Assembly: GCF_051307045.1 (NCBI RefSeq)
Contig: NZ_CP150452.1
Coordinates: 868,001 to 932,000, forward strand
Source: Dryocola sp031988645
GTDB taxonomy: Bacteria; Pseudomonadota; Gammaproteobacteria; Enterobacterales; Enterobacteriaceae
DNA length: 64,000 bases
Direction: 5' to 3'
Shown here: positions 26,327-34,572 of the stretch, one piece after another
Position numbering within the stretch: the stretch's first letter is position 1
Layout: every line of letters starts with the position of its first letter
Position numbers and translations under genes: made by a program
The notes under the pieces: model-generated
The model's input: only the letters and a program-made list of their open reading frames with translations
What the model was told of the DNA's origin: nothing
Databases searched by the model: none

Positions 26327-27307
26327 TTACAGCCCCAGTTTGACCAATTCAGGCAGGTTGTTTTTGTCCAGGCTTTCGGTGTTGTTGCCGAGAATGGTGT
26401 GGGTCTGCTCATCGACCCGCACCTTGCCCAGACCTTCAATGGTCGTACCGTCGGCGATCGGTTGGTTTTTCTGCATCATGCCCGCCAGGCGCACGAAGAC
26501 TTCGCCCGCCGTCATCGGGTTCCAGATGTAGCCCCCTTTGATGGCGCCCCGATTCACCAGCATCTGGCCCTGACCCGGGCTGAAGGCGCCGATGACGCAC
26601 ACCTGATCGATTTTGTTGCGCGCCATAACCGCGCGGCCGGCGCCGATTGGCCCCTGGGAACCGAAGGCGATAATGCCTTTCAAATCCGGGTACTTGGACA
26701 TCACTTCATTGGTAGTGCGGATGGAGTCATCCAGCGATTCACCGACGCCAAACTTGTCGCCGACCATCTGCATTTTCGGGTAGTGTGCTTTCTGATACGC
26801 GACGGCGGAGTCCACCCAGGCGTTATGCAACGGCACCGTCAAACCGCCCATATAGGCGACATATTTGCCTTCGCCGTGCATACATTCAGCCAGCGCTTTC
26901 ATGTGATTCTCGCCGTGGGTTTTGGCATCCACCAGTTCGAAATCCCAGTTGGCGTATTTCTGGTCGGGAGACTCATGCACCAGCACGCGGATGCCGGCGT
27001 CGCGCGCGCGCTTCAGCACCGGCTCCAGCACCTTCGGGTCATTAGGCACGACGCCGATGATGTCGACTTTCTGCGCAATCAGGTCTTCAATTGCCCTGAC
27101 CTGGAGTGCCGGGTCAGCTGAAGTAGGGCCGACCATCCAGGCATCGATTCCTTCTTTCGCGGCTTCGCTTTTTATGCCCGCTTCCATCGCGTTAAACCAG
27201 GGAATGCCGCCCACTTTAACCACGATGCCCATACGTAATTTGTCAGCGGCATGAGCGGCGGCGGAAAATACCAGCAGTAGAGAACAGGCGATAATTGTCT
27301 TTTTCAT
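26327..27307 (-). CDS. Sugar ABC transporter periplasmic binding protein (first copy)
   Basis: A 326-residue type I binding protein with signal peptide ending AAHAAD. It has the same motif series as its paralogue at 19194-20171 (MGIVVKVGGIPWFNAMEAGI, AIEDLIAQKVDIIGVVPNDP, WNPMTAGEVFVRLAGM). It starts four bases after the DeoR repressor stop and one base ahead of the ATPase start, the normal position for the transporter's own receptor. The ligand is likely a furanose or related sugar by family; the exact sugar is unknown. Confidence 0.9.
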   Translation of the reverse strand: MKKTIIACSLLLVFSAAAHAADKLRMGIVVKVGGIPWFNAMEAGIKSEAAKEGIDAWMVGPTSADPALQVRAIEDLIAQKVDIIGVVPNDPKVLEPVLKRARDAGIRVLVHESPDQKYANWDFELVDAKTHGENHMKALAECMHGEGKYVAYMGGLTVPLHNAWVDSAVAYQKAHYPKMQMVGDKFGVGESLDDSIRTTNEVMSKYPDLKGIIAFGSQGPIGAGRAVMARNKIDQVCVIGAFSPGQGQMLVNRGAIKGGYIWNPMTAGEVFVRLAGMMQKNQPIADGTTIEGLGKVRVDEQTHTILGNNTESLDKNNLPELVKLGL

Positions 27308-27311
27308 ATAA

Positions 27312-28151
27312 TTAAATATCCTGAGAGTTCATTAATTGCATAACATTATGGCGTTGCGAACAGTCAATAATATTGACGCCATTCCAGGCTAACTCTTGTT
27401 GCAATTCTTTATCCTTCAGACTATCTGTAATTAAAAAATCAACTTCCCGGTAATGACAAATTCGGGCGAAAGAGGGGCGCAGAAACTTCACTGAATCAAT
27501 AAGCAGATATTTCCGTTCTGACGCCATCAACATTTGTTGTTTTAAATGAGCATTGTTTTCGTTTGCGGAACGTAAATAGCCATCGTTACCAAGGCTGCTG
27601 CAGGAGAAAAATATTTTGTTAATTAAAAAATCCTTCAGCGGCTGCTCGGCAACAACGCCGTTAAAATCGCCATTGTGGGCGGAATACTCTCCTCCAAGGC
27701 AAATGGTGCGAATATGGCTCCTGGTAGCCAGCGTTTGCACGGTATGCAGTGAGTTCGTCAGCACCGTTAGTTCTATATCCGGCAGCTGTCTTGCCAGGAA
27801 CCAACAGGTGGTGCTGCTGTCCAGTAAAATACAATCGCCCGGCGTAATAAAATCGAGCGCCTTTTTGGCAATCAACGTTTTTGCCTGGGGGTTTTCATTC
27901 ATTCTCAGGCGGAAAGTTGATTCGTGTTCATTCGGGTTATTGCTTTTTTCAGCTACGTTTCCCTGATATTTCTGTGCTACGACCGCGCCGCCATGACTGC
28001 GTTGTAATAATCCTTTTCTCTCCAGCAGAGATAAATCTCTGCGAATAGTTTCCTGCGAAACCTGACAAAGTTTAACCAGTTCAGAAACTAATACCCGACC
28101 ATGTAAATTTAATTCTTCCATGATCTGACGGTGACGTTCAATCGGTAACAT
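27312..28151 (-). CDS. DeoR/GlpR-family repressor of the sugar operon
   Basis: A 279-residue regulator. Start ATG 28151 (MLPIERHRQIMEEL) has GGAGG seven bases ahead, better than an upstream in-frame start. DeoR helix-turn-helix: VLVSELVKLCQVSQETIRRD then LSLLERKGLLQRSHGGAV. The effector domain holds the sugar-phosphate pattern DCILLDSSTTCWFLARQLPD near residues 105-125 and SCSSLGNDGYL. Such proteins repress adjacent sugar genes until a phosphorylated intermediate binds; allulose-6-phosphate or ribose-5-phosphate would fit. It is the first gene of a ten-gene unit, so it would be autoregulated. Confidence 0.88.
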   Translation of the reverse strand: MLPIERHRQIMEELNLHGRVLVSELVKLCQVSQETIRRDLSLLERKGLLQRSHGGAVVAQKYQGNVAEKSNNPNEHESTFRLRMNENPQAKTLIAKKALDFITPGDCILLDSSTTCWFLARQLPDIELTVLTNSLHTVQTLATRSHIRTICLGGEYSAHNGDFNGVVAEQPLKDFLINKIFFSCSSLGNDGYLRSANENNAHLKQQMLMASERKYLLIDSVKFLRPSFARICHYREVDFLITDSLKDKELQQELAWNGVNIIDCSQRHNVMQLMNSQDI

Positions 28152-28524
28152 GATGACCTCCGATGACAATAAATTAGAAGATTCAACCGGCGCAAAATGT
28201 GCGTCAGTTAAAAATGTGGGCCAGCGAATTTACCACAGTGCAAAAAGTGACATTCGCTGAGTAAATAAATGAAAATTATTAATAGGTTGCATTAAAATGA
28301 GATTTCCATCACAAATAATCGCCAAATTAAAGAGAAATGCGTTAGTAACACGTTTCACTAAATAGTTTTACAGTGAAATTAACATGACCGTTAATGCCTG
28401 TTTATGTGTAAATGACCGATTCTTTAAGCGTTGTGCATGAAATCAGAGGCGACACAGGAAGGAATCTGGAACCGGAGACGTAAATTGTGGGGTGTATACA
28501 GGAAGGATTTTGCACGGAGGGATC
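28152..28524. promoter_or_regulatory. Upstream region of the sugar operon
   Basis: This AT-rich stretch upstream of the repressor must carry the operon promoter (minus strand). I see no convincing paired -35/-10 or CRP dyad by eye, so no site is placed. No gene is supported. Confidence 0.35.
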
Positions 28525-28646
28525 TGAATCGCCATGGACAAACCAGACGCTTTCGAACCGCTGATCGCATTGGTTTTGCTATTCCCTTGATGATATCCGA
28601 TCGCTTGAAGCAAGCCGATGTTTACGGTTACGGGGCCATTGTGACG
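28525..28646 (+). repeat. Direct repeat, copy A (122 bp)
   Basis: Closely matches 30213-30333, from TGAATC through GTGACG, sharing long identical blocks such as GGACAAACCAGACGCTT and ATTGGTTTTGCTAT with scattered substitutions. The two copies bracket the ClpP-like gene and the ArsR/AHSA1 pair. Copy A has one extra G in CGGGGCC relative to copy B. No coding sense recognised. Confidence 0.85.
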
Positions 28647-28819
28647 TCAGGGCGTGTTGACACACCGCAAATAAAGGCAATTGACTTAAAACTGGGATAA
28701 CTTGCCAGACATATAAGTGTGTGCTTATATAATAAGTCTGATACGGCTGTTTCAGTTAACTGATGCATTGATTCTTCTGTGAATCCCGCCGTGACCTTTG
28801 GATCAAGCCTGGAGTTTTT

Positions 28820-29413
28820 ATGTTTCATACAGATAACGGCAGGGATGAAAGCCAAAAGCATGTTCCTCAAAGCCCTGTGTTTATGGATCATCTTCTCAAT
28901 GCCAGAAAGATTTTCATTACCGGTACAGTAGAGGACAGGATGGCAAAGGAAGTGGTACAGCAGCTGCACATTCTTGCCTCGATCGGCGACGATCCCATCT
29001 GTGTATTTATTAACTCGCCAGGCGGACATGCCGAATCTGGAGATATGATCTTTGATGCTATCCGTTTCATCACTCCAGGGGTCATTATGGTCGGGTCAGG
29101 ATGCGTGGCCAGCGCGGGAGCTTTGATTTATGTTGCGGCGGAAAAAGAGAATCGCTATTCGCTGCCGAATACCCGGTTTATGCTTCATCAGCCCGCTGGC
29201 GGTATACAGGGGCCGGCAAGTAATCTGGAAATCTATCGCAAAGAAATTGTGCGAATGAAGAACCGGCTAAATGGAATATTTGCAGCGGCGACAGGGCATC
29301 CGGTGGAAAAAATTGATGCCGATACCCAGCGTGATTTTTGGATGAGTGCAGAAGAGGCCGTGGAATACGGGCTGGTGGGAAAAATCATTATCTCGGAAAC
29401 CGAGATAAAATAG
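28820..29413 (+). CDS. ClpP-like serine protease paralogue
   Basis: A 197-residue member of the ClpP family, distinct from housekeeping ClpP. The fold's landmarks are present: FINSPGG near residue 66, nucleophile Ser in GSGCVASAGALIYVA near residue 96, catalytic His in FMLHQPAGG near residue 121, and Asp in TQRDFWMSAEEAVEYGLVGK near residue 170. The triad is therefore complete. GGAG stands before the ATG. It lacks a nearby ClpA/ClpX-type ATPase, so it would have to borrow one or mix with host ClpP subunits (inference). It sits between two direct repeats with an ArsR/AHSA1 pair. Confidence 0.85.
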   Translation: MFHTDNGRDESQKHVPQSPVFMDHLLNARKIFITGTVEDRMAKEVVQQLHILASIGDDPICVFINSPGGHAESGDMIFDAIRFITPGVIMVGSGCVASAGALIYVAAEKENRYSLPNTRFMLHQPAGGIQGPASNLEIYRKEIVRMKNRLNGIFAAATGHPVEKIDADTQRDFWMSAEEAVEYGLVGKIIISETEIK

Positions 29414-29483
29414 TGCAGGCAGGGTGGAGCAGCTATCATGTTTTGATGTTATATCCCACATAAGTGCTTGCTGATGTGAAATT

Positions 29484-29798
29484 ATGAATGAAAATTCCCT
29501 ATTCAAGGCCCTGGCAGACCCTACGCGCCGGGCCATTTTTGAAAAGCTCGCTAATGGCAGTATGAACGCTACGGATCTACGCAAGGGTATCGAGATCAGC
29601 CAGCCGGCCATGTCTCAGCATCTTGCTGTCTTGCGCGATGCCCGGCTGGTACGCGAAGCCCGACAAGGGCGTTTCGTAAACTACGAAGTTGATCCGGATG
29701 GGCTTTCGCTGTTAATGCACTGGTTAACAAAATACAGAGCGTTTTGGCCAGGCCGCATTGATGCACTAAAAAATCTGCTAACGGACATGGACCAATGA
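29484..29798 (+). CDS. ArsR-family transcriptional regulator
   Basis: A 104-residue winged-helix repressor: LFKALADPTRRAIFEKLANG, then SQPAMSQHLAVLRDARLVRE (recognition helix) and ARQGRFVNYEVDPDGL as wing. It lacks the CxC metal site, so it belongs to the non-metal SdpR-like group that is commonly paired with AHSA1 proteins. It overlaps the next gene by ATGA, so both are made together and probably autoregulated. Confidence 0.87.
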   Translation: MNENSLFKALADPTRRAIFEKLANGSMNATDLRKGIEISQPAMSQHLAVLRDARLVREARQGRFVNYEVDPDGLSLLMHWLTKYRAFWPGRIDALKNLLTDMDQ

Positions 29799-30142
29799 AT
29801 AACCATAATGCAAAAGAGCTGGTTTTCGAATATCACTTTAAAGAAGCGCCGGAAAAGGTCTGGCGAGCCATCACTATTCCTGAATACAGGGAACAGTGGC
29901 TGCCCTCAGCTAACCTCAGCAACCCTGAACCGGTTTCATTTATACCAAATAAAGAGGTCAGCTATCAGATGAAGGATAATGAACCTCCCTATCTCGAAAG
30001 CGAGGTTCGCTTTCTGATCGGCCCGAACGGTAATGGCGGAAGCATTCTGACGATTCATCACGTGCTGATTGATGAGCGCCTGAAAACTCTGTCTGCCCCG
30101 GCTGCAAACGACGATACCATTACTTCTATGAAGGCTGCCTGA
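29795..30142 (+). CDS. AHSA1/SRPBCC-domain protein
   Basis: A 115-residue START-like domain protein: FEYHFKEAPEKVWRAITIPE (typical N-terminus), REQWLPSANL, SEVRFLIGPNGNGGSILTIH, and the usual C-terminal NDDTITSMKAA tail, so it looks complete. These small hydrophobic-ligand-binding proteins usually travel with an ArsR partner. The ligand is unknown. It overlaps the ArsR gene by four bases. Confidence 0.82.
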   Translation: MNNHNAKELVFEYHFKEAPEKVWRAITIPEYREQWLPSANLSNPEPVSFIPNKEVSYQMKDNEPPYLESEVRFLIGPNGNGGSILTIHHVLIDERLKTLSAPAANDDTITSMKAA

Positions 30143-30212
30143 CAGGCAGGTAATAATTTATATTGGCGAGGCGGCAAGCGGCTGTAATAAAGCTGGTAAT
30201 TCTGACGCTGTT

Positions 30213-30333
30213 TGAATCTCCACGGACAAACCAGACGCTTCCGAGCCGCTGATCACATTGGTTTTGCTATGCCGTCGATGATATCCGATCGTTTGAACCA
30301 AGCCGATGCTTACGGTTACGGATCATTGCGACG
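30213..30333 (+). repeat. Direct repeat, copy B (121 bp)
   Basis: Second copy of the repeat at 28525-28646, same orientation, 1.69 kb apart. The remaining bases from 30334 to 30600 hold no gene I can support; a minus-strand frame there has no family signature. Confidence 0.85.
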
Positions 30334-30624
30334 GCATCAAATATCGCCGTGGGCTTCTTCCCGCGTTCCGTAGATCTTGTTCTTTCTTCGCTTACGCTTT
30401 TTCCGGGGGCCGTTGTGAGATACCGCAGGGGATAAACAGGTTTATAGTGAAAACGGTATTTGCAGACCGTATGTAGGTTTGCCGGCGGTTCGGCCTCATC
30501 TTTTGGGCAAGGGGTTATTTTGATAAGCGAGTTGAACATATCCTGAGCGCTGCGCCACAGTTGCAGGGCCAGGTTTGTGACATCTTAAAATCTTAATTTT
30601 AGCCACCGCCCGGGAGGCAGACAC

Positions 30625-30975
30625 ATGAAGGTTAAACGAATCGTCGCCAACTTTATGATACCTGATCCATCCTTAGTGAATGATTTTTACCAAAATATTC
30701 TTGGGCTTGAGCTGGCGATGGATCATGGCTGGATTCGTACTTATACCAGTTCTGAGAGTATGGCTGCGCAAGTCAGCTTTGCAAATGAAGGGGGATCGGA
30801 CACGCCGGTGCCCGATCTTTCCATTGAGGTGGACGATCTCGACGAGGTGCTGCGCCGTGTTCAAAAAGTTGAGCTTGCCCTGGAATATGGCCCCGTAAGC
30901 GAGCCGTGGGGAGTTCGCCGATTTTATATCCGCGACCCATCCGGCAGACTTATTAATATCCTTCAGCACGAATAA
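30625..30975 (+). CDS. VOC-family (glyoxalase/bleomycin-resistance fold) protein
   Basis: A 116-residue protein with two beta-alpha-beta-beta-beta halves: VKRIVANFMIPDPSLVNDFY, QNILGLELAMDHGWI, PDLSIEVDDLDEVLRRVQ, WGVRRFYIRDPSGRLINILQ. The closing RDPSGRLINI is the family's standard end. It could be a lyase, a dioxygenase-like enzyme or a drug-binding protein; the first metal His is not obvious, so binding without catalysis is possible. A ribosome site (GGGAGG) lies ahead. Stand-alone gene. Confidence 0.82.
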   Translation: MKVKRIVANFMIPDPSLVNDFYQNILGLELAMDHGWIRTYTSSESMAAQVSFANEGGSDTPVPDLSIEVDDLDEVLRRVQKVELALEYGPVSEPWGVRRFYIRDPSGRLINILQHE

Positions 30976-31498
30976 AAAGCGTGCCTGCAGCCAGTATATT
31001 TTTTTGATTTCCATTTCCGGCATGATGCAACGCTGCGAAGTGTCCCGCAATTTTATGATTAACCGCTCTGTGGGTTTGCATTCCTTCTGCCGGATGCTGG
31101 CGGGTCGCGACACCCTTTCAACTCATCCCTGACGGATCGACAGCGTTTTTTGGCACAAACCAGCACTATTCCAGCCGCTTATTCAAAAATAGCCTGAAGA
31201 CTCTCAAAAACACCGCTTAATCTGATTAACTATTTGTTTACTAAGCATAACCATGCCAATGCTCACCGGTCATTCAATGTCAATTACTATCCTCCGCTAC
31301 CCGATAAAAAATCTGTAAAAGTAGACAATCGTCGACTTTTCATCTTAAAGTCCTGCGGTTGGCACTAGACAAAACCAGTAACCGGTTATCAAATGGTTAA
31401 ATAACAATTGCTGAATGTTAAAGAGCGGCAGCCAGCCATCCCAGCCGCCATGCATTTCGGTGCTTGCAGGCACTTCGACACATCTTCATGGAGAATTT
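30976..31498. other. Non-coding stretch before the peptide transporter
   Basis: About 520 bases without a supported gene. An imperfect inverted repeat, AAAAGTAGAC / GTCGACTTTT (about 31317-31340, one mismatch), lies 160 bases before the transporter ATG and might be a regulator site or an attenuator stem. GGAG precedes the ATG at 31499. Confidence 0.4.
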
Positions 31499-33052
31499 AT
31501 GCATTCCTCTGTTAATAAAAACGAAAGCCGGACTTTCTTCGGCCATCCTTATCCGCTTGGCTCGCTGTTCTTCACCGAAATGTGGGAGCGATTCTCTTTT
31601 TACGGCATTCGTCCCTTACTGATCCTGTTTATGGCGGCGACCGTTTACGACGGCGGCATGGGGCTGGCGCGTGAAAACGCCTCGGCCATCGTGGGGATTT
31701 TTGCCGGCAGCATGTACCTGGCCGCGCTGCCGGGCGGGTGGCTGGCGGATAACTGGCTCGGCCAGCAAAGGGCCGTCTGGTACGGCTCGATTCTTATCGC
31801 GCTTGGCCATCTGTCTATCGCGCTCTCCGCGTTTATGGGCGACAACCTGTTCTTTATCGGCCTGATGTTTATCGTCCTCGGCTCCGGCCTGTTCAAGACC
31901 TGTATTTCGGTCATGGTGGGCACGCTGTACAAAAAAGGCGATGCGCGTCGCGACGGCGGCTTCTCGCTGTTTTATATGGGGATTAATATGGGCTCGTTTA
32001 TCGCGCCGCTGATCTCCGGCTGGCTGATAAAAACCCACGGCTGGCACTGGGGCTTTGGCATCGGCGGTATCGGGATGCTGGTCGCGCTGGTTATCTTCCG
32101 CCTGTTCGCGGTGCCGGCGATGAAACGCTACGACGCCGAAGTCGGCCTGGATTCAACCTGGAACAGCCCGGTGGCGAAGAAAAACGGCGTCGGCGCATGG
32201 CTGCTGGTGCTGGCGGCCGGCGTGGCTATCGTCGTGACGCTGATAGCGCAGGGCGTGATTGTCATTAACCCCGTCGCCGTCGCCAGCGCGCTGGTGTACG
32301 TGATTGCCGCCTCGGTGGCCCTCTACTTTATCTATCTGTTTGTGTTTGCCGGGCTGAACCGCAAAGAGCGCGCCAGGCTGCTGGTCTGCTTCATCCTGCT
32401 GGTGTCCGCCGCTTTCTTCTGGTCCGCGTTTGAGCAGAAGCCGACCTCGTTCAACCTGTTTGCAAACGACTACACCAACCGCATGATTGGCGATTTTGAA
32501 ATTCCCGCCGTGTGGTTCCAGTCAATCAACGCGCTGTTCATTATTCTGCTGGCGCCGGTATTCAGCTGGGCGTGGCCGATGCTGGCGCGCAAAGGCGTGC
32601 GTCCGGCCAGCATGACTAAGTTCGTCATCGGCATTCTGTGCGCCGCCGCGGGCTTTGGGCTGATGATGCTGGCGGCGCAGAACGTGCTGAGCAGCGGTGG
32701 GGCCGGCGTGTCTCCGTTCTGGCTGGTGGGCAGCATCCTGATGCTGACGCTTGGCGAGCTGTGCCTGAGCCCGATCGGCCTTGCGACCATGACGCTGCTG
32801 GCGCCGGAAAGAATGCGCGGCCAGATGATGGGGCTGTGGTTCTGCGCAAGCGCACTAGGTAACCTGGCGGCAGGCCTGATTGGCGGCCACGTGAAGGCCG
32901 ATCAGCTGGATATGCTGCCGGATCTCTTCGCACGCTGCTCCATTGCGCTGCTGATCTGCGCCGCGGTGCTGATGGTGCTTATCGTTCCGGTGCGCCGTAT
33001 GCTGGAAAACGCCCAGGCGAAGACGGAGCAAAAGCCGGTGACCAGCGCCTGA
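31499..33052 (+). CDS. Proton-dependent oligopeptide transporter (POT/PTR2 family)
   Basis: A 517-residue symporter for di- and tripeptides. The family's ExxER-type motif occurs as TEMWERFSFYG near residue 27, the PTR2 signature as GGFSLFYMGINMGSF near residue 160, and AFEQKPTSFNLFANDY lies near residue 330 at the start of the C-terminal half. About fourteen hydrophobic segments. Start ATG 31499 (MHSSVNKNES) is chosen over an earlier in-frame start because GGAG lies just upstream and the FFGHPYPLGSLFF block begins after it. The sequence differs from E. coli DtpA-D and belongs to another subgroup. Monocistronic with its own terminator. Confidence 0.92.
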   Translation: MHSSVNKNESRTFFGHPYPLGSLFFTEMWERFSFYGIRPLLILFMAATVYDGGMGLARENASAIVGIFAGSMYLAALPGGWLADNWLGQQRAVWYGSILIALGHLSIALSAFMGDNLFFIGLMFIVLGSGLFKTCISVMVGTLYKKGDARRDGGFSLFYMGINMGSFIAPLISGWLIKTHGWHWGFGIGGIGMLVALVIFRLFAVPAMKRYDAEVGLDSTWNSPVAKKNGVGAWLLVLAAGVAIVVTLIAQGVIVINPVAVASALVYVIAASVALYFIYLFVFAGLNRKERARLLVCFILLVSAAFFWSAFEQKPTSFNLFANDYTNRMIGDFEIPAVWFQSINALFIILLAPVFSWAWPMLARKGVRPASMTKFVIGILCAAAGFGLMMLAAQNVLSSGGAGVSPFWLVGSILMLTLGELCLSPIGLATMTLLAPERMRGQMMGLWFCASALGNLAAGLIGGHVKADQLDMLPDLFARCSIALLICAAVLMVLIVPVRRMLENAQAKTEQKPVTSA

Positions 33053-33088
33053 GCCGTCAGCGGGAAATCATCACCTTGTAACAAAAGG

Positions 33089-33112
33089 GCCGATCGAACG
33101 ATCGGCTTTTTT
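33089..33112 (+). terminator. Terminator after the peptide transporter
   Basis: GCCGATCG and CGATCGGC form an 8-bp dyad separated by AA, followed by TTTTTT. Confidence 0.85.
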
Positions 33113-33181
33113 GTGTCATGGAACAACCTCCGCCATTACGGGTATAATCCTGCAAAATATGCAACGCATGCAGAGACGAAA

Positions 33182-33721
33182 ATGACAAAACTCACCTTAC
33201 AAGAGCAGATGCTCAAAGCGGGATTAGTGACCAGCAAAAAAATGGCTAAGGTCCAGAGAACGGCTAAGAAATCAAGGGTTCAGGCTCGCGAGGCCAGAGA
33301 GGCCGTGGAAGAAAATAAAAAAGCCCAGCTTGAGCGTGATAAGCAGCTGAGCGAACAGCAAAAACAGGCCGCTTTATCTAAAGAATATAAAGCGCAGGTC
33401 AAGCAGCTAATTGAGATGAACAGAATCGACGTCGCCAAAGGCGATATTGGTTTTAACTTCACCGATAATAATTTAATTAAAAAAATATTCGTCGATAAGC
33501 TTACGCAGGCCCAGCTGATTAGCGGCCGTCTCGCCATTGCCCGTCTGGTGGTTGATAACGGCGGCGAGAGTCAATATGCCATCATCCCCGCGAGCGTCGC
33601 CGATAAAATTGCGCAGCGGGATGCGGACAGCATTGTCTTAAACAGCGCGCTCAGCCAGGAAGAGCAGGATGAAGACGATCCGTACGCCGATTTCAAAGTG
33701 CCTGACGATTTGATGTGGTAA
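33182..33721 (+). CDS. yaiL: DUF2058 protein YaiL
   Basis: A 179-residue protein matching E. coli YaiL. The N-terminal half is highly charged and helical (LTLQEQMLKAGLVTSKKMAK, then KAQLERDKQLSEQQKQAALS), probably a coiled coil able to bind nucleic acid. The C-terminal part is acidic (EEQDEDDPYADFKVPDDLMW). Described as a nucleoprotein of unknown function; no catalytic motif is visible. Start ATG 33182 is preferred to an upstream frame because the conserved MTKLTLQ begins there. A pseudouridine-synthase gene converges on it. Confidence 0.9.
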   Translation: MTKLTLQEQMLKAGLVTSKKMAKVQRTAKKSRVQAREAREAVEENKKAQLERDKQLSEQQKQAALSKEYKAQVKQLIEMNRIDVAKGDIGFNFTDNNLIKKIFVDKLTQAQLISGRLAIARLVVDNGGESQYAIIPASVADKIAQRDADSIVLNSALSQEEQDEDDPYADFKVPDDLMW

Positions 33722-33737
33722 GCAGGTACTTTCGCTT

Positions 33738-34437
33738 TCAGAACGGGCTCGTATGACGGGCTCTGATCCACTCTCCGCTGATGGGATGCACAAAATCCAG
33801 CTCGCTGGCGTGCAGCATCAGCCGCGGCGTCCTTTCGGTGCCCGGCAGCAGGCGGCCCGCCATACAGATCGCAGCCAAAAATAGGGTGGCCCAGCTGCCG
33901 GCAGTGGATGCGGAGCTGGTGAGTGCGCCCGGTTTCCGGGGTTAGCCGCACCCTCGTCAGCGGCAGTAACCTTCCGTCTTCCAGCCGATGATAAAAGCGC
34001 TCAACGACCCGATAGCGGGAGCGAGCGGGCTTGCCGCGGATGGCGCATATCGACATCAGCGGGAACAGCGCCGGATCTTTGGCAATCGCTGCGTCTATCG
34101 TCCCTTCGTTATCTTCCAGATGCCCGCAGAGCAGGGCGCTGTACACTTTGGTCACCGTGCGCTGGCTGAACTGCTGGCACAGGGCGGCGTTGATGGCCTT
34201 ATTGCGGGCAATCACCATCAGCCCGGAGGTGCCGAAATCCAGGCGGTGAACCAAGGTACAGCCGGGAAACAGCTGTACCAGCCGATGGTGCACCGAATCG
34301 AGGTTTTGCGGATTTTTGCCCGAGAGGCTGAGCAGCCCGGCAGGTTTATTGATCAGCACCAGGTGGTCGTCCTGATAGAGCGTTTCTATGCTGTCATGGC
34401 ACGGCGGGGCAATAAAGGTATCGAAAATCGTAGACAT
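33738..34437 (-). CDS. RluA-family pseudouridine synthase, apparent frameshift
   Basis: RNA pseudouridine synthase. The catalytic Asp is in TLVHRLDFGTSGLMVIARNK near residue 67, and TPETGRTHQLRIHCRQLGHP near residue 165 and IFGCDLYGG are further family motifs. As read, the frame runs off after GCDLYGG into a long nonsense tail. Deleting one base at 33854-33858 (GGCCC on the plus strand) restores RLLPGTERTPRLMLHASELD and a C-terminus at 33738 (HTSPF), 232 residues in total, ordinary for the short RluA group. I regard it as intact with a consensus error. The RNA target is not determinable. Confidence 0.83.
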
Positions 34438-34572
34438 CAGGCTGCCCGGATAAAGAGTGGGAGCGGATAATAACCAATTTTCAGCGCGCGGGCGTTATTT
34501 TCTTCTGCGACCGGCCGATGAACTCAATAAAGTGAGCCGCCCGGTTATTCTTTAACTTACAGAAATAATAAG

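Noticed and set aside
19437..27121. Long open frames on the plus strand across the sugar operon
   Set aside because: They are antisense to well-supported transporter and enzyme genes, have no ribosome sites, and are caused by GC-rich codon bias.
28431..28700. Possible 89-residue gene upstream of the ClpP-like gene
   Set aside because: It runs through repeat copy A; the matching frame is not maintained in copy B, so the shared sequence is not under coding constraint.
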